NCBI GenBank assembly: GCA_002439605.1
Contig: DJOI01000022.1
Span: 1-34,477, forward strand
Source of the DNA: Candidatus Segatella mututuai
GTDB lineage: Bacteria; Bacteroidota; Bacteroidia; Bacteroidales; Bacteroidaceae
Reading direction: 5' to 3'
Length of the DNA: 34,477 bases
Part shown: piece after piece, positions 22,997-30,498 of the stretch
Numbering within the stretch: position 1 is the stretch's first letter
Layout: the number at the start of each line of letters is the position of its first letter
The notes under the pieces: generated by a model
Told to the model about the DNA's origin: nothing
What the model saw: only the letters and a program-made list of their open reading frames with translations
Databases searched by the model: none
Position numbers and translations under genes: made by a program

Positions 22997-23610
22997 AAAC
23001 TGCAAGGAAACTGGAAGAATTGTTTGCGCAATATGTAAATGCAGGGCTTGCACACCAAGCTGCAATGGATAAATTTACAGAAGCTATTGTCTTCAAAGGA
23101 TTTGACGAGTATTTAGACCAGCCATATATTGAAGAACCCTATATTGGTTTGAATTTATACATCGACTGGGGAGGCAAAATGATGTATGATAAAGAAATAA
23201 TTGCTAGGATGAGCGAAAAAGGGTATCTTACGCCCGACGATTTTCTTGGTAATGAAGAAAAGGCTTCCGAACAATCCAAGGAAGAAGCCACCGACAAGAA
23301 GAAATACGAGAAGCGCAACTGTGTATCCGTCAAATGGGCGCACCCAGAGAACGACAAGTTCTATTTCTCTGTCGGCGTGTCTCACTATGCACGAGGCTAT
23401 GGCTGGTCAGCACGTGCCTCCGATGGCGAACGCTACTACTGGAAGCGTGGCCACTACTACGAGACCGACAAGAAAGCGGCATACTTCGCCCTCTCCTCCC
23501 TGCTCGACTGGCTCGGCAAGCCTTCCGATCGCCTCGGCAAGTGCATGCGCCTGGCCATCTGGACCAACAGGGAGGGGTACGACCTCCGACAGATGGAGCT
23601 GTTCGAGTAA
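22993..23610 (+). CDS. Phage protein of mosaic composition, unknown
   Basis: 205 residues. The first half (to about residue 95) is helical and acidic, MKTARKLEELFAQYVNAGLA..., and coded by AT-rich DNA. The second half, from about KKYEKRNCVSVKWAHPENDKF, is aromatic and beta-rich, GVSHYARGYGWSARASDGERYYWKRG, and coded by GC-richer DNA like the surrounding genes. The change near 23280 suggests a recombination joint inside one gene. Overlaps the loader gene by 4 bases. No family recognised. Confidence 0.65.
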   Translation: MKTARKLEELFAQYVNAGLAHQAAMDKFTEAIVFKGFDEYLDQPYIEEPYIGLNLYIDWGGKMMYDKEIIARMSEKGYLTPDDFLGNEEKASEQSKEEATDKKKYEKRNCVSVKWAHPENDKFYFSVGVSHYARGYGWSARASDGERYYWKRGHYYETDKKAAYFALSSLLDWLGKPSDRLGKCMRLAIWTNREGYDLRQMELFE

Positions 23611-23670
23611 ACATAACATTGTTAAACCAAGGCACAAGAAGTGTTCTTTGACTTATTGGAATACCGCAAG

Positions 23671-23728
23671 ATTGCAAAGTGGAGATTGCAAAACATTACA
23701 TTATTATTCGTGTGTATTGCATTGCAAA
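23671..23728 (+). repeat. Three direct ATTGCAAA repeats
   Basis: ATTGCAAA occurs at 23671-23678, 23685-23692 and 23721-23728 within the non-coding stretch after the replication genes. The first two are 14 bases apart. They look like short protein-binding iterons, for the replication protein or for control of the following operon. Confidence 0.45.
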
Positions 23729-23734
23729 AAGAAA

Positions 23735-23753
23735 TTGGATTAAACTAATCCAA
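23735..23753. promoter_or_regulatory. Perfect palindrome (candidate operator) of the toxin-antitoxin operon
   Basis: TTGGATTA (23735-23742), AAC, TAATCCAA (23746-23753): 8-bp perfect arms around 3 bases. It lies 16 bases upstream of the -33 element, where an autoregulator of the toxin-antitoxin pair could bind. Confidence 0.6.
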
Positions 23754-23768
23754 AACAATCTCGAAATA

Positions 23769-23800
23769 TTTGCTTATCTCATAATTTCAGAGTAAATTTG
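23769..23800 (+). promoter_or_regulatory. Promoter of the toxin-antitoxin operon
   Basis: TTTG at 23769-23772 and TAAATTTG at 23793-23800, with a spacing of 20 bases, is one of the best Bacteroidota promoter matches in the window. The antitoxin ATG follows 36 bases later. Confidence 0.65.
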
Positions 23801-23836
23801 CCCACAAAAATAGGAACAAACAAAAACGAGACAATT

Positions 23837-24379
23837 ATGGGCATTATTAATTTATTCGATAAGGATGTCACCTTGAATGCTGTCTTGTACATCATACAGC
23901 AAATGGGTGGAAAGGTTGATATGCACAAGATATTCAAGACCCTTTATTTCGCAGACCAAAGGCATCTCAGCAAGTATGGTCGTACGATAACGGGCGATGT
24001 GTATATCGCCATGCATTATGGTCCTGTTCCATCGAGAACTGATGATATATTCAAGGCTGTAAGGGGAGATAGCTATTTCCCTGCTGGCGACTTGAAAGAC
24101 TACTTCCATTTCGTTAACAGATACATTGTCACCAACGACAAAAAGCCAAACTTGGATTACCTTTCAGAATCAGACCTGGAATGCTTGAACTATTCCATCA
24201 GCGAATGCAAGGACAAAAGCTTTGAGGAACTCACTCGCAAGTCACATGGCTTGGCTTGGGAGAACACGGCAAGAGACCGCGTCATATCCTATGCCGATAT
24301 ATTGCGAGAAGAAGGTGACACAGAGGGATACGTAGAGTATATATCAAACAAATTGGAGCTGGAAAGCTCATTTTGCTAA
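23837..24379 (+). CDS. Panacea-domain (SocA-like) antitoxin
   Basis: 180 residues from ATG 23837. The Panacea/SocA signature is clear: NAVLYIIQQMGGKVDMHKIFKTLYFADQRHLSKYG, GRTITGDVYIAMHYGPVPSRTDDIF, and a helical C-terminal part with SESDLECLNYSISECKDKSFEELTRKSHG. Panacea is a promiscuous antitoxin domain that pairs with many unrelated toxins and neutralises them directly, sometimes as a chaperone. It has its own promoter and palindrome and its stop overlaps the toxin start (TAATG), the usual TA layout. AT-richer than flanking phage genes, so probably a cargo module. Confidence 0.88.
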   Translation: MGIINLFDKDVTLNAVLYIIQQMGGKVDMHKIFKTLYFADQRHLSKYGRTITGDVYIAMHYGPVPSRTDDIFKAVRGDSYFPAGDLKDYFHFVNRYIVTNDKKPNLDYLSESDLECLNYSISECKDKSFEELTRKSHGLAWENTARDRVISYADILREEGDTEGYVEYISNKLELESSFC

Positions 24380-24798
24380 TGGAAATACCATCTACACTCA
24401 TCGAATTGCGAATCGAACGAGGCACCATACTGCACTCCACCATGTTTGAGAACATTGACCATGGCAAATTTTTTGTCATTGTCGGAATAAGCGAAGAATT
24501 TGTGGCAGGCTTCTTCTTTATCAACTCCAAGGTCAACAAACATATCGAAGAAAAGCAAGCACAGCTTGATATGCAATATCCACTCAGAAAAAATGATTAT
24601 TCATTTCTTCATCATGACTCTTTCCTCTGTGCCACGAGGATAGAGAAGATACAACGCTCTAAACTTGCCGATACGATAACGTCCGGAGTAACAACCATCA
24701 TCGGAAGCATGAAACCGGAGCACATGGAAGAACTGCTTGAAAAGGCAAGGGAATCCATATTGTTCTCAAAAATTCAAAAGAAACTATTTCTATACTAA
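24379..24798 (+). CDS. Putative toxin partner of the Panacea antitoxin
   Basis: 139 residues. The first 90 residues are beta-rich: IERGTILHSTMFENIDHGKFFVIVGI, FVAGFFFINSKVNKHIEEKQ and HHDSFLCATRIEKI. This 'GTILH...G.FFVIV...F....F.IN' layout recalls the SH3-like MazF/PemK endoribonuclease fold, with a helical tail (EHMEELLEKARESILFSKIQ). The resemblance is by pattern only. If correct, it would cut mRNA or inhibit translation when unbound. Its start codon shares one base with the antitoxin stop, so equal co-translation is expected. Two hairpins follow. Confidence 0.7.
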   Translation: MEIPSTLIELRIERGTILHSTMFENIDHGKFFVIVGISEEFVAGFFFINSKVNKHIEEKQAQLDMQYPLRKNDYSFLHHDSFLCATRIEKIQRSKLADTITSGVTTIIGSMKPEHMEELLEKARESILFSKIQKKLFLY

Positions 24799-24806
24799 GA
24801 TATATC

Positions 24807-24883
24807 AAGGAGCGGTGCCTCAAGCATCGCTCCTTCTCTTATCCCATTCAAGCGGTATTCCAGTAATGGCATGCCGCTTTTTT
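24807..24883 (+). terminator. Tandem terminator hairpins after the toxin gene
   Basis: First: AAGGAGCGGTGC (24807-24818), loop CTCAA, then GCATCGCTCCTT (24824-24835), 12 bp with one G-U. Second: AAGCGG (24850-24855) with CCGCTT (24874-24879), followed by a run of six T's (24878-24883), a classic intrinsic terminator. Confidence 0.8.
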
Positions 24884-24906
24884 CGTGCCCATAAATTAAA
24901 GAAATC

Positions 24907-25104
24907 ATGAGCAAGAAGACATTATTCTACACAATCAATGGGAGTTTGCGTTGCCTTCAGGGCGACACCACTCGCCCACACATACATTACTTCGATGATC
25001 GTTGGCCTGAGCCAATGATTGCACGTTGCACAGGACAATACATGATGTATCGTCCTCGCAAGGTCAGAAGAAGATATAACAATACATTCGTCGGCAATCG
25101 TTAA
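24907..25104 (+). CDS. Small phage protein, unknown
   Basis: 65 residues, basic: MSKKTLFYTINGSLRCLQGD... with YFDDRWPEPMIARCTGQYMMYRPRKVRRRYNN. Preceded by an AT-rich leader ending AAAGAAATC. Small, basic, two cysteines far apart; no family recognised. It starts a second transcription block after the terminators, leading to the tail protein. Confidence 0.6.
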   Translation: MSKKTLFYTINGSLRCLQGDTTRPHIHYFDDRWPEPMIARCTGQYMMYRPRKVRRRYNNTFVGNR

Positions 25105-25116
25105 TTTTGCAAGCGT

Positions 25117-25296
25117 ATGAACAGTAGAGAGTTCTATAATTTGGTAAAGATGACACGTTACGCACAGAAGCGGTTCTTCTCCGCCACTAACTCCATCGAG
25201 AAGAAAGGATGGCTTGCCACGAGCAAAGGATACGAGAACAAGCTTGACGCAGAGATTGAACGTGTCGAAAAAATAATAAACAACAAAGAATTATGA
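25117..25296 (+). CDS. Small helical phage protein, 59 residues
   Basis: MNSREFYNLVKMTRYAQKRF followed by FSATNSIEKKGWLATSKGYE, ending ERVEKIINNKEL. Twelve bases after the previous gene and overlapping the next start (TTATGATGA). The helical, Lys/Glu-rich character and overlap support a real gene; short proteins with this 'YFxxRxxxxKxxWLxxSKxxE' flavour occur beside phage tail genes. Function unknown. Confidence 0.6.
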   Translation: MNSREFYNLVKMTRYAQKRFFSATNSIEKKGWLATSKGYENKLDAEIERVEKIINNKEL

Positions 25297-25691
25297 TGAA
25301 AAAGTACTTAGGAACAAAACTTGTCACTGCCATGCCAATGACAAGCCCAGAGGCTGAGGTCGTACTCGGCAGAGTCATCAAACCAGCCAAGCACAGCTGT
25401 TCCGTCGAGGGCTACCTCATTCAGTATGAGGATGGCTATCGCTCTTGGTCGCCAAAGGAAGTCTTCGACAAGGCTTACAGACCTGCCGACAACTTCCTTG
25501 ACAGATTGGTCATTGAGCGAGACGAGTTGCAAAGGCGGCTTCTCGATCTCAAGACATCGCTCATGACAGACGGCTTCCATGAGAAAGTGGGCGACAAGCA
25601 ATTCTACTGGATGCAGGAACAGCGCAACGCCATGGAAATCTACGTCGAAGTGCTCAACAAGCGAATAACCCACGCCATCAACAACAAGTAG
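25293..25691 (+). CDS. Conserved Bacteroidales phage protein
   Basis: 132 residues. MMKKYLGTKLVTAMPMTSPEAEVVLG, then VEGYLIQYEDGYRSWSPKEVFDKAYRP form a short beta-rich module that I recall from many Bacteroidota phages; the second part is helical (LVIERDELQRRLLDLKTSL and RNAMEIYVEVLNKRITHAI). Often found near replication or structural genes; its role is not known to me. Co-transcribed with neighbours on both sides (4-base overlap before, 3-base gap after). Confidence 0.7.
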   Translation: MMKKYLGTKLVTAMPMTSPEAEVVLGRVIKPAKHSCSVEGYLIQYEDGYRSWSPKEVFDKAYRPADNFLDRLVIERDELQRRLLDLKTSLMTDGFHEKVGDKQFYWMQEQRNAMEIYVEVLNKRITHAINNK

Positions 25692-25694
25692 CCC

Positions 25695-26069
25695 ATGCAC
25701 AGCATTCTGAAGTCGAACCGCCGAGCCGATATCTCGTTCTCCCACACAGGTCAGATAAGCATATCGGCAAATCTTACCAAAGCCCTCGACCTGCATCCAG
25801 GGGATGCCATAGATATAAAGACCGACGGCTTCGAGTATTACATCTACATACGTTCTCCGGGCACACCGGGCGTACGATACGAGGCACAGTGCTTCCCCTC
25901 CAACAAGAAGGGGAGGCACTTTCGTGCATACAGCCGCCGCATCTGCAAGACCATGCTTACTGCTTGCTGCTGCACGGAAAAGGTAGAACTTGCCACAGGC
26001 GAGACTATCACGCAGGGCGGCATCAAGTACATTACGATCATAACAAGACTCATCCTCAACCATGATTAA
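25695..26069 (+). CDS. Conserved phage protein with an AbrB-like segment
   Basis: 124 residues. The segment ISFSHTGQISISANLTKALDLHPGDAIDIK resembles a swapped-hairpin AbrB-type strand-turn-strand, followed by YYIYIRS. The C-terminal half has HFRAYSRRICKTMLTACCC with three adjacent cysteines and a beta end, GGIKYITIITRLIL. It overlaps the tail gene start by 8 bases, implying a structural or assembly role. The DNA-binding resemblance may be misleading. Confidence 0.6.
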   Translation: MHSILKSNRRADISFSHTGQISISANLTKALDLHPGDAIDIKTDGFEYYIYIRSPGTPGVRYEAQCFPSNKKGRHFRAYSRRICKTMLTACCCTEKVELATGETITQGGIKYITIITRLILNHD

Positions 26070-28794
26070 AGAAACGAAACTCGGCGGTTTTTCCGCCATG
26101 CCACTCGACTACGAGGCATCCGACGGCGAACTCTCCACCGCCCTTGGAGTGGTCTCGGAGAATGGAGCCCTATGCCCAATATTGCAGCCAAAGACTGTAA
26201 TGACATTCTCCAAGACCTCGCTCAAGGTCGTCTATATCCATGAGACCTCGGCATTCCATTACTACATCGTCCACGACACGGAGACTGGAGAAGTGTATTA
26301 CACCGAGCAGGAACAGCAGAAAGACCCCATCCTACAACTCATACACAGCTTTGGAGCGACAAATATTTACAGCTTCGCCACGATTGGGAACACCCTCATT
26401 GTGCTCACGGAGCAAGGAATGCACTACTTCCTATGGAAGAGCAAGACAGACGGATACTTACATCTCGGCACCCACCTTCCTGAGTGTCCCATATCCTTCG
26501 GCCTGCAAGCCGAGGTCGTGAGAACCGACGAGTTCGACATTTCCTTCGATGGAATAGATGAAGGCAGCATATTCAACGAGTTCTCCGACAGCAACAAGAC
26601 AAGGGTGACAAGCCAGGTGCTCGCCAAGGTCAACAAGTTCATAGCCGAGGAATCCACCAACAAGGGACGTTTCATCTTTCCGTTCCTGGTGCGTTACGCC
26701 TACCGGCTTTACGATGGTTCGCTCACCATGCACTCCGCTCCGATATTGATGATAGCGTCCTCGGACCTTGCGCCGCAGGTTTTCTACGAGCACATCACGG
26801 GAAAGAAACAATACACCGATGCGAAGCTTCGAGTCGTAGGAGCGTTGTCCAGTCTCGACTATGCGGTTGTCGGTCAGTCGTACTTGGACAGCCTCGCAAA
26901 TTGGAAGGACATCATACGCTCGGTTGACATATTCATATCCAAGCCTATCTACACCTACGACCAAAACGGACAGTGCTCCGGTTTCAAGCAGTCATCCGAT
27001 ATCGACTCGTACTGTGTATGCTACCATTCCAACCAGAACGTTGACCCTCTTGGCATCAAGTTCCCTATCCGCTACCAAAAGAACACCTTCAACAAACTGT
27101 ATGCCTTTACCTTTGGAGAATCGGCGGCAAGCGACAAGCTCACGTATCCAGCAGGACGGCTAATGATACCTCGCCGTTCGGTCGATGCCGTGCGCGAGGA
27201 CATACGCTCCACCTCTCAGTTTTTTCTCCTGGAGAGCATCAAGGTGGACGAATTGACAACCACACGCACATTGATTGACGTGGAGGAGGATTACCTGCAG
27301 TCGCTGTTGAACAGAGAGGTGATGAGCGACGACTACGACTCTCACGACACCATCGTACCGCAATACGCCTTCTCCTACAACTCCAGAATCAATGTCGCAA
27401 ACATCAGCAAGCAGCTGTTCCGTGGATACCATGCCGCCTCACAGTTCTGCTACACCAATGGTTACGTGGCAAACTTCAGTGATGCACAGACTACCATTTT
27501 AGATTACAAGTCCTCGTACATGGTCTATGTGTTCATCAAGCAGGACGGAAAGGACATCGTCGTGGCGTGCGAGAGCTATGCATTCTCTGCCTACTGGCAT
27601 CCTACGCTCTTCATATACTACCCGAACATCAACGCATACAAGGCGGTGATATGCGACATGTACACCTTTGCGAAATACTACGAGGTTCCGCTTACCGCCC
27701 ATGGATTCCTCAACGGTGCGTTCTATTTCGGAGGATGGGACAACCCTACCAAGGAAGGCAGCCAACCAACGCTGTCATCCATACAAGAAAGAACCATCAG
27801 CGTACCCAACAAGATATACACTTCCGAGGTCAACAACCCCTTCTACTTCCCTACCACTGGCATCAACACCGTTGGCACGGGCACCATCCTCGGCATTTGC
27901 GCCGCCGTAAAGGCTCTCTCCCAGGGGCAGTTCGGACAGTTCCCTCTCTATGCCTTCTCCACCGATGGCGTCTGGGCGCTGGAAGTCTCCTCCACAGGCT
28001 CCTACTCAGCCAAGCAACCAGTCACACGAGAGGTGTGCGTCAACTCCAAGAGCATCACACAGATGGATTCCGCCGTCCTCTTCGCCACAAACCGTGGCAT
28101 CATGCTCATACAGGGTTCCACGGCCACGTGCATCACCGATGCCATCAACAACGAGATTTCGCTCTCGCTCCCAGACCTCCCATACTTCAGCAAGGTGCTG
28201 GAGAAGTACAAGGTTCTCCTCTCCGACGTGCAAAAAGCATTGCTGGGCAATGTCACCATTGTTCCGTTCATCGACTACCTGAAGAATTGCCGGATGGTCT
28301 TCGACTACACGCACCAACGCATCATCGTTTACAATACCGAATATTCCTACGCCTACGTGTATTCGTTGAAGACCCAGCTGTGGGGAATGATGCTCAGTCA
28401 GGTAACGGACACCGTCAACTCCTACCCTGAGGCTTTGGCGATGGACGCAAACGCAAACCTCGTGGATTTCTCGGATTCGCAAGCCACCGAAGGGGCGGCT
28501 ATGATAGTTACCCGTCCATTCAAGCTCGACGATCCCAACGCATTGAAGACCATCGACACGCTCATCGTGCGAGGCACGTTCCGCAAGGGACACGTGCAGA
28601 CCGTCCTCTATGGCAGCGTGGACCTCTTCAACTGGCACCTTGTGGCAAGCTCCGTCGATCAATACATACGAGGCATCCGTGGCACACCATACAAGTACTT
28701 CCGCCTTGCCCTCGTATGCAACCTGCAGAAAGGCGAGGGCGTGCATTCATTCACCACGCAATACATGCCACGACTTGACAATCGTCCAAGGTGA
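26062..28794 (+). CDS. Large phage tail protein (nozzle/stopper-like, beta-propeller character)
   Basis: 910 residues, the largest gene. It is almost entirely beta-rich, with repeating strand blocks: IYSFATIGNTLIVLTEQGMHYFLWK near 95-118, YLHLGTHLPECPISFGL near 128-145, and near 628-680 FPLYAFSTDGVWALEVSSTGSYS, ITQMDSAVLFATNRGIMLI. The '.YAFSTDGVWAL...vF.t.rGi' pattern matches large tail 'nozzle' or tubular proteins of short-tailed phages as I remember them, with beta-propeller domains. No transmembrane or enzymatic motif. It is the only large structural gene in the rightward block and is closed by a bidirectional terminator. DGR variable-repeat sequence is not present in it. Confidence 0.65.
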   Translation: MIKETKLGGFSAMPLDYEASDGELSTALGVVSENGALCPILQPKTVMTFSKTSLKVVYIHETSAFHYYIVHDTETGEVYYTEQEQQKDPILQLIHSFGATNIYSFATIGNTLIVLTEQGMHYFLWKSKTDGYLHLGTHLPECPISFGLQAEVVRTDEFDISFDGIDEGSIFNEFSDSNKTRVTSQVLAKVNKFIAEESTNKGRFIFPFLVRYAYRLYDGSLTMHSAPILMIASSDLAPQVFYEHITGKKQYTDAKLRVVGALSSLDYAVVGQSYLDSLANWKDIIRSVDIFISKPIYTYDQNGQCSGFKQSSDIDSYCVCYHSNQNVDPLGIKFPIRYQKNTFNKLYAFTFGESAASDKLTYPAGRLMIPRRSVDAVREDIRSTSQFFLLESIKVDELTTTRTLIDVEEDYLQSLLNREVMSDDYDSHDTIVPQYAFSYNSRINVANISKQLFRGYHAASQFCYTNGYVANFSDAQTTILDYKSSYMVYVFIKQDGKDIVVACESYAFSAYWHPTLFIYYPNINAYKAVICDMYTFAKYYEVPLTAHGFLNGAFYFGGWDNPTKEGSQPTLSSIQERTISVPNKIYTSEVNNPFYFPTTGINTVGTGTILGICAAVKALSQGQFGQFPLYAFSTDGVWALEVSSTGSYSAKQPVTREVCVNSKSITQMDSAVLFATNRGIMLIQGSTATCITDAINNEISLSLPDLPYFSKVLEKYKVLLSDVQKALLGNVTIVPFIDYLKNCRMVFDYTHQRIIVYNTEYSYAYVYSLKTQLWGMMLSQVTDTVNSYPEALAMDANANLVDFSDSQATEGAAMIVTRPFKLDDPNALKTIDTLIVRGTFRKGHVQTVLYGSVDLFNWHLVASSVDQYIRGIRGTPYKYFRLALVCNLQKGEGVHSFTTQYMPRLDNRPR

Positions 28795-28804
28795 CAACAC
28801 CAAA

Positions 28805-28833
28805 AAGAGGGACATCATCACGATGCCCCTCTT
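28805..28833. terminator. Bidirectional terminator between convergent blocks
   Basis: AAGAGGGACATC (28805-28816) pairs with GATGCCCCTCTT (28822-28833) with one A-C mismatch around loop ATCAC. A-rich sequence precedes and C/T-rich sequence follows. It separates the rightward tail gene from the leftward late genes. Confidence 0.75.
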
Positions 28834-28885
28834 CCCCATTCTCAAAACTACTAACAATCAAAAAACATGAGAAAATTCATTTATC

Positions 28886-29413
28886 CTAAAAAGGCTTCAG
28901 CTTCCTTCGCAAGGTAACCTTGCGAGATACCAACGCCGTCTTCATCTTCTTCTTCAGCTGAATCATCTTCTGCTCCCAGTTGGGCGCACTGTTCGGGAAG
29001 GTTATGCTCAGCCAGTCCTGCAGCACCCTGCACACCATGTACTCGTGCACGAGCGTCCTCACCAGCCTAAGCGTGCTCTTGGCGAATCCGTCGGGCAATC
29101 TCATGGAGATGGTGTACTCGTCGGGAGCCACGAACGTGTCGTCGAGCACCTCGCCATCCAGCACGACCTCGTCGGTGTACGGATAGAGCTGCTCCACGCA
29201 TTCGTCATGGGCGAGGTTCAGTACCCTGGTCACACGGTCCACATTACCTTCCTCTGCTATGTCCCGCACCTGGTGCCGTGCGTGTTCCGCATCCTCGCCC
29301 ATGACATCGCCCTCCACGAAGGCGTAGTTGCTGATGTCATAGAGCAATTGGTCACGTCTGAACGCAAGCTTTACTGTCTTCGGCTTACGTTCGTTGCCTT
29401 CATATAACTCCAT
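28886..29413 (-). CDS. Structural phage protein, paralogue 3 of a tandem set
   Basis: 175 residues from ATG 29413 (TTG 29428 is an alternative). It shares its layout with the next two genes upstream: start KTVKLAFRRDQLLYDISNYAFVEGD, middle MRLPDGFAKSTLRLVRTLVHEYMVCRVLQDWL, basic C terminus KMKTALVSRKVTLRRKLKPF. The helical 'LVHEYMV.RVL.DWL' block corresponds to 'GIHAYLVDVALSEWF' in 29432-29947. Last gene of the leftward late operon. Similar triplets beside lysis genes suggest neck, connector or tail-completion proteins; function not recognised. Confidence 0.65.
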   Translation of the reverse strand: MELYEGNERKPKTVKLAFRRDQLLYDISNYAFVEGDVMGEDAEHARHQVRDIAEEGNVDRVTRVLNLAHDECVEQLYPYTDEVVLDGEVLDDTFVAPDEYTISMRLPDGFAKSTLRLVRTLVHEYMVCRVLQDWLSITFPNSAPNWEQKMIQLKKKMKTALVSRKVTLRRKLKPF

Positions 29414-29431
29414 AACCGATTCCTTCAATTC

Positions 29432-29947
29432 TTACGCATTATATGTGGGGCGAGTTGGACGGCTGCGCTTATAGAGCGCACGCTTCACTATCTCAAGGCT
29501 CGCCTGGCTGTGATCCACGTAGTCCTTCGCATCGTCCTTGTTGGTGATGGTGAACCACTCGCTGAGCGCCACGTCCACCAGATAGGCGTGGATGCCGTTG
29601 CCTAACGAGTCGGCCGAGGCATTGTTGTAGTTGCTCGGCAGTTTGAACGAAAGACTCAACTGTCCGTCATTGTCTATCTCCTGCTGTATGAGGTTGCTCG
29701 TGGTGGTCGTGTCCTCGTCGAGATACTCGCCAAGCAAGCTCTTGAGGGTGCTGAAAGCATTGGCCAACGAACGCCGAAGCTGGTAGCTGTTCTCAGCATC
29801 CTCGCTCGCCTGCATGTTGCTCGCCTCCTCGTAGCCCTTGCCACTCGCCTCTCTCGCCTGGCCAGTGAGAAACGCCTTGTTCATCACGTCGTACATGAGT
29901 TCTTTCACCTCCAGGCTTACCGTAAGGGTCTTCTTGTTTTCTGCCAT
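29432..29947 (-). CDS. Structural phage protein, paralogue 2 of a tandem set
   Basis: 171 residues. N terminus KKTLTVSLEVKELMYDVMNKAFLTG parallels the neighbouring paralogue's KTVKLAFRRDQLLYDISNYAF. Later blocks are LSLSFKLPSNYNN, GIHAYLVDVALSEWFTITNK and the C-terminal tail IVKRALYKRSRPTRPTY, which is nearly the same as the tail VHKKALYKKRPTRPTY of the gene at 29972. No enzymatic motif; soluble, acidic in the middle, basic at the end. A structural role is inferred from placement in the late block. Confidence 0.65.
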   Translation of the reverse strand: MAENKKTLTVSLEVKELMYDVMNKAFLTGQAREASGKGYEEASNMQASEDAENSYQLRRSLANAFSTLKSLLGEYLDEDTTTTSNLIQQEIDNDGQLSLSFKLPSNYNNASADSLGNGIHAYLVDVALSEWFTITNKDDAKDYVDHSQASLEIVKRALYKRSRPTRPTYNA

Positions 29948-29971
29948 AACTGTGTATTTTAAAGTGATTGA

Positions 29972-30478
29972 TTACTTCAAGTCTTCTTCGCCTTCCCCAC
30001 CCTTGTCCGGCTCGGCTGGCTTCGTGACGTAGGTCGGCCTTGTGGGTCTCTTTTTGTAGAGAGCCTTCTTGTGAACGCCAACCAAAAGCTCGTTGGCGGC
30101 CGTTCCGTAGTTGCCCGCCTCCTTCTTGTTGCAGAAGGCGAACCACTTGGCCACGATGTTCATCACGAAGAAACTAACAAGCTCCTTGTTCATGCTGTTC
30201 TCCAACGTGGTGTCGAAAGACTGCGAGAGACAGAGCTTTATTTCCCAGTCGCCGTTGTCCTTGGTCTGCTCATCGGCAAGCTGTTTCTTCAGTTGCTCGC
30301 ACACCGCTATCTGGCTCTCGCTCCAGAAGCGCTCCAGCATCTCACGGTCGGCGTCCGTGGTGAAGATGCGGTCGTATGCGTCATCGTCCCCGTCCATTTT
30401 CTTACCAGCATAGCTGGTGGTCTTCGCGACCTCGGTAAGAACGCTGTCCTTATCCACTGTCAATGTTACTTCTGTCAT
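29972..30478 (-). CDS. Structural phage protein, paralogue 1 of a tandem set
   Basis: 168 residues from ATG 30478 (MTEVTLTVDKDSVLTEVAK); an open frame to 30571 runs through the neighbouring gene and is less likely. Blocks: WEIKLCLSQSFDTTLENSMNKELVSFFVMNIVAKWFAFCNK, then the conserved tail KALYKKRPTRPTY followed by an acidic, Gly/Glu-rich extension. The order 'strand, helix ending KWF/EWF, ALYK-RPTRPTY' is shared with the gene at 29432. Adjacent to the DUF6808 and lysis genes. Confidence 0.65.
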   Translation of the reverse strand: MTEVTLTVDKDSVLTEVAKTTSYAGKKMDGDDDAYDRIFTTDADREMLERFWSESQIAVCEQLKKQLADEQTKDNGDWEIKLCLSQSFDTTLENSMNKELVSFFVMNIVAKWFAFCNKKEAGNYGTAANELLVGVHKKALYKKRPTRPTYVTKPAEPDKGGEGEEDLK

Positions 30479-30498
30479 CCTCGATGTGCATTTATAGA

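Noticed and set aside
23671..23728. CRISPR array
   Set aside because: The repeats are only 8 bases and irregularly spaced; no CRISPR-like repeat-spacer array was found anywhere in the window.
25308..26099. Leftward 263-codon frame opposite three small phage genes
   Set aside because: The three rightward genes tile perfectly with overlapping starts and stops; the opposite frame spans their junctions and has no recognisable features.
26062..28794. The 910-residue tail gene as the DGR target
   Set aside because: Its C terminus has no similarity to the template and it lies on the opposite strand. The matching target end is at 34407-34477.
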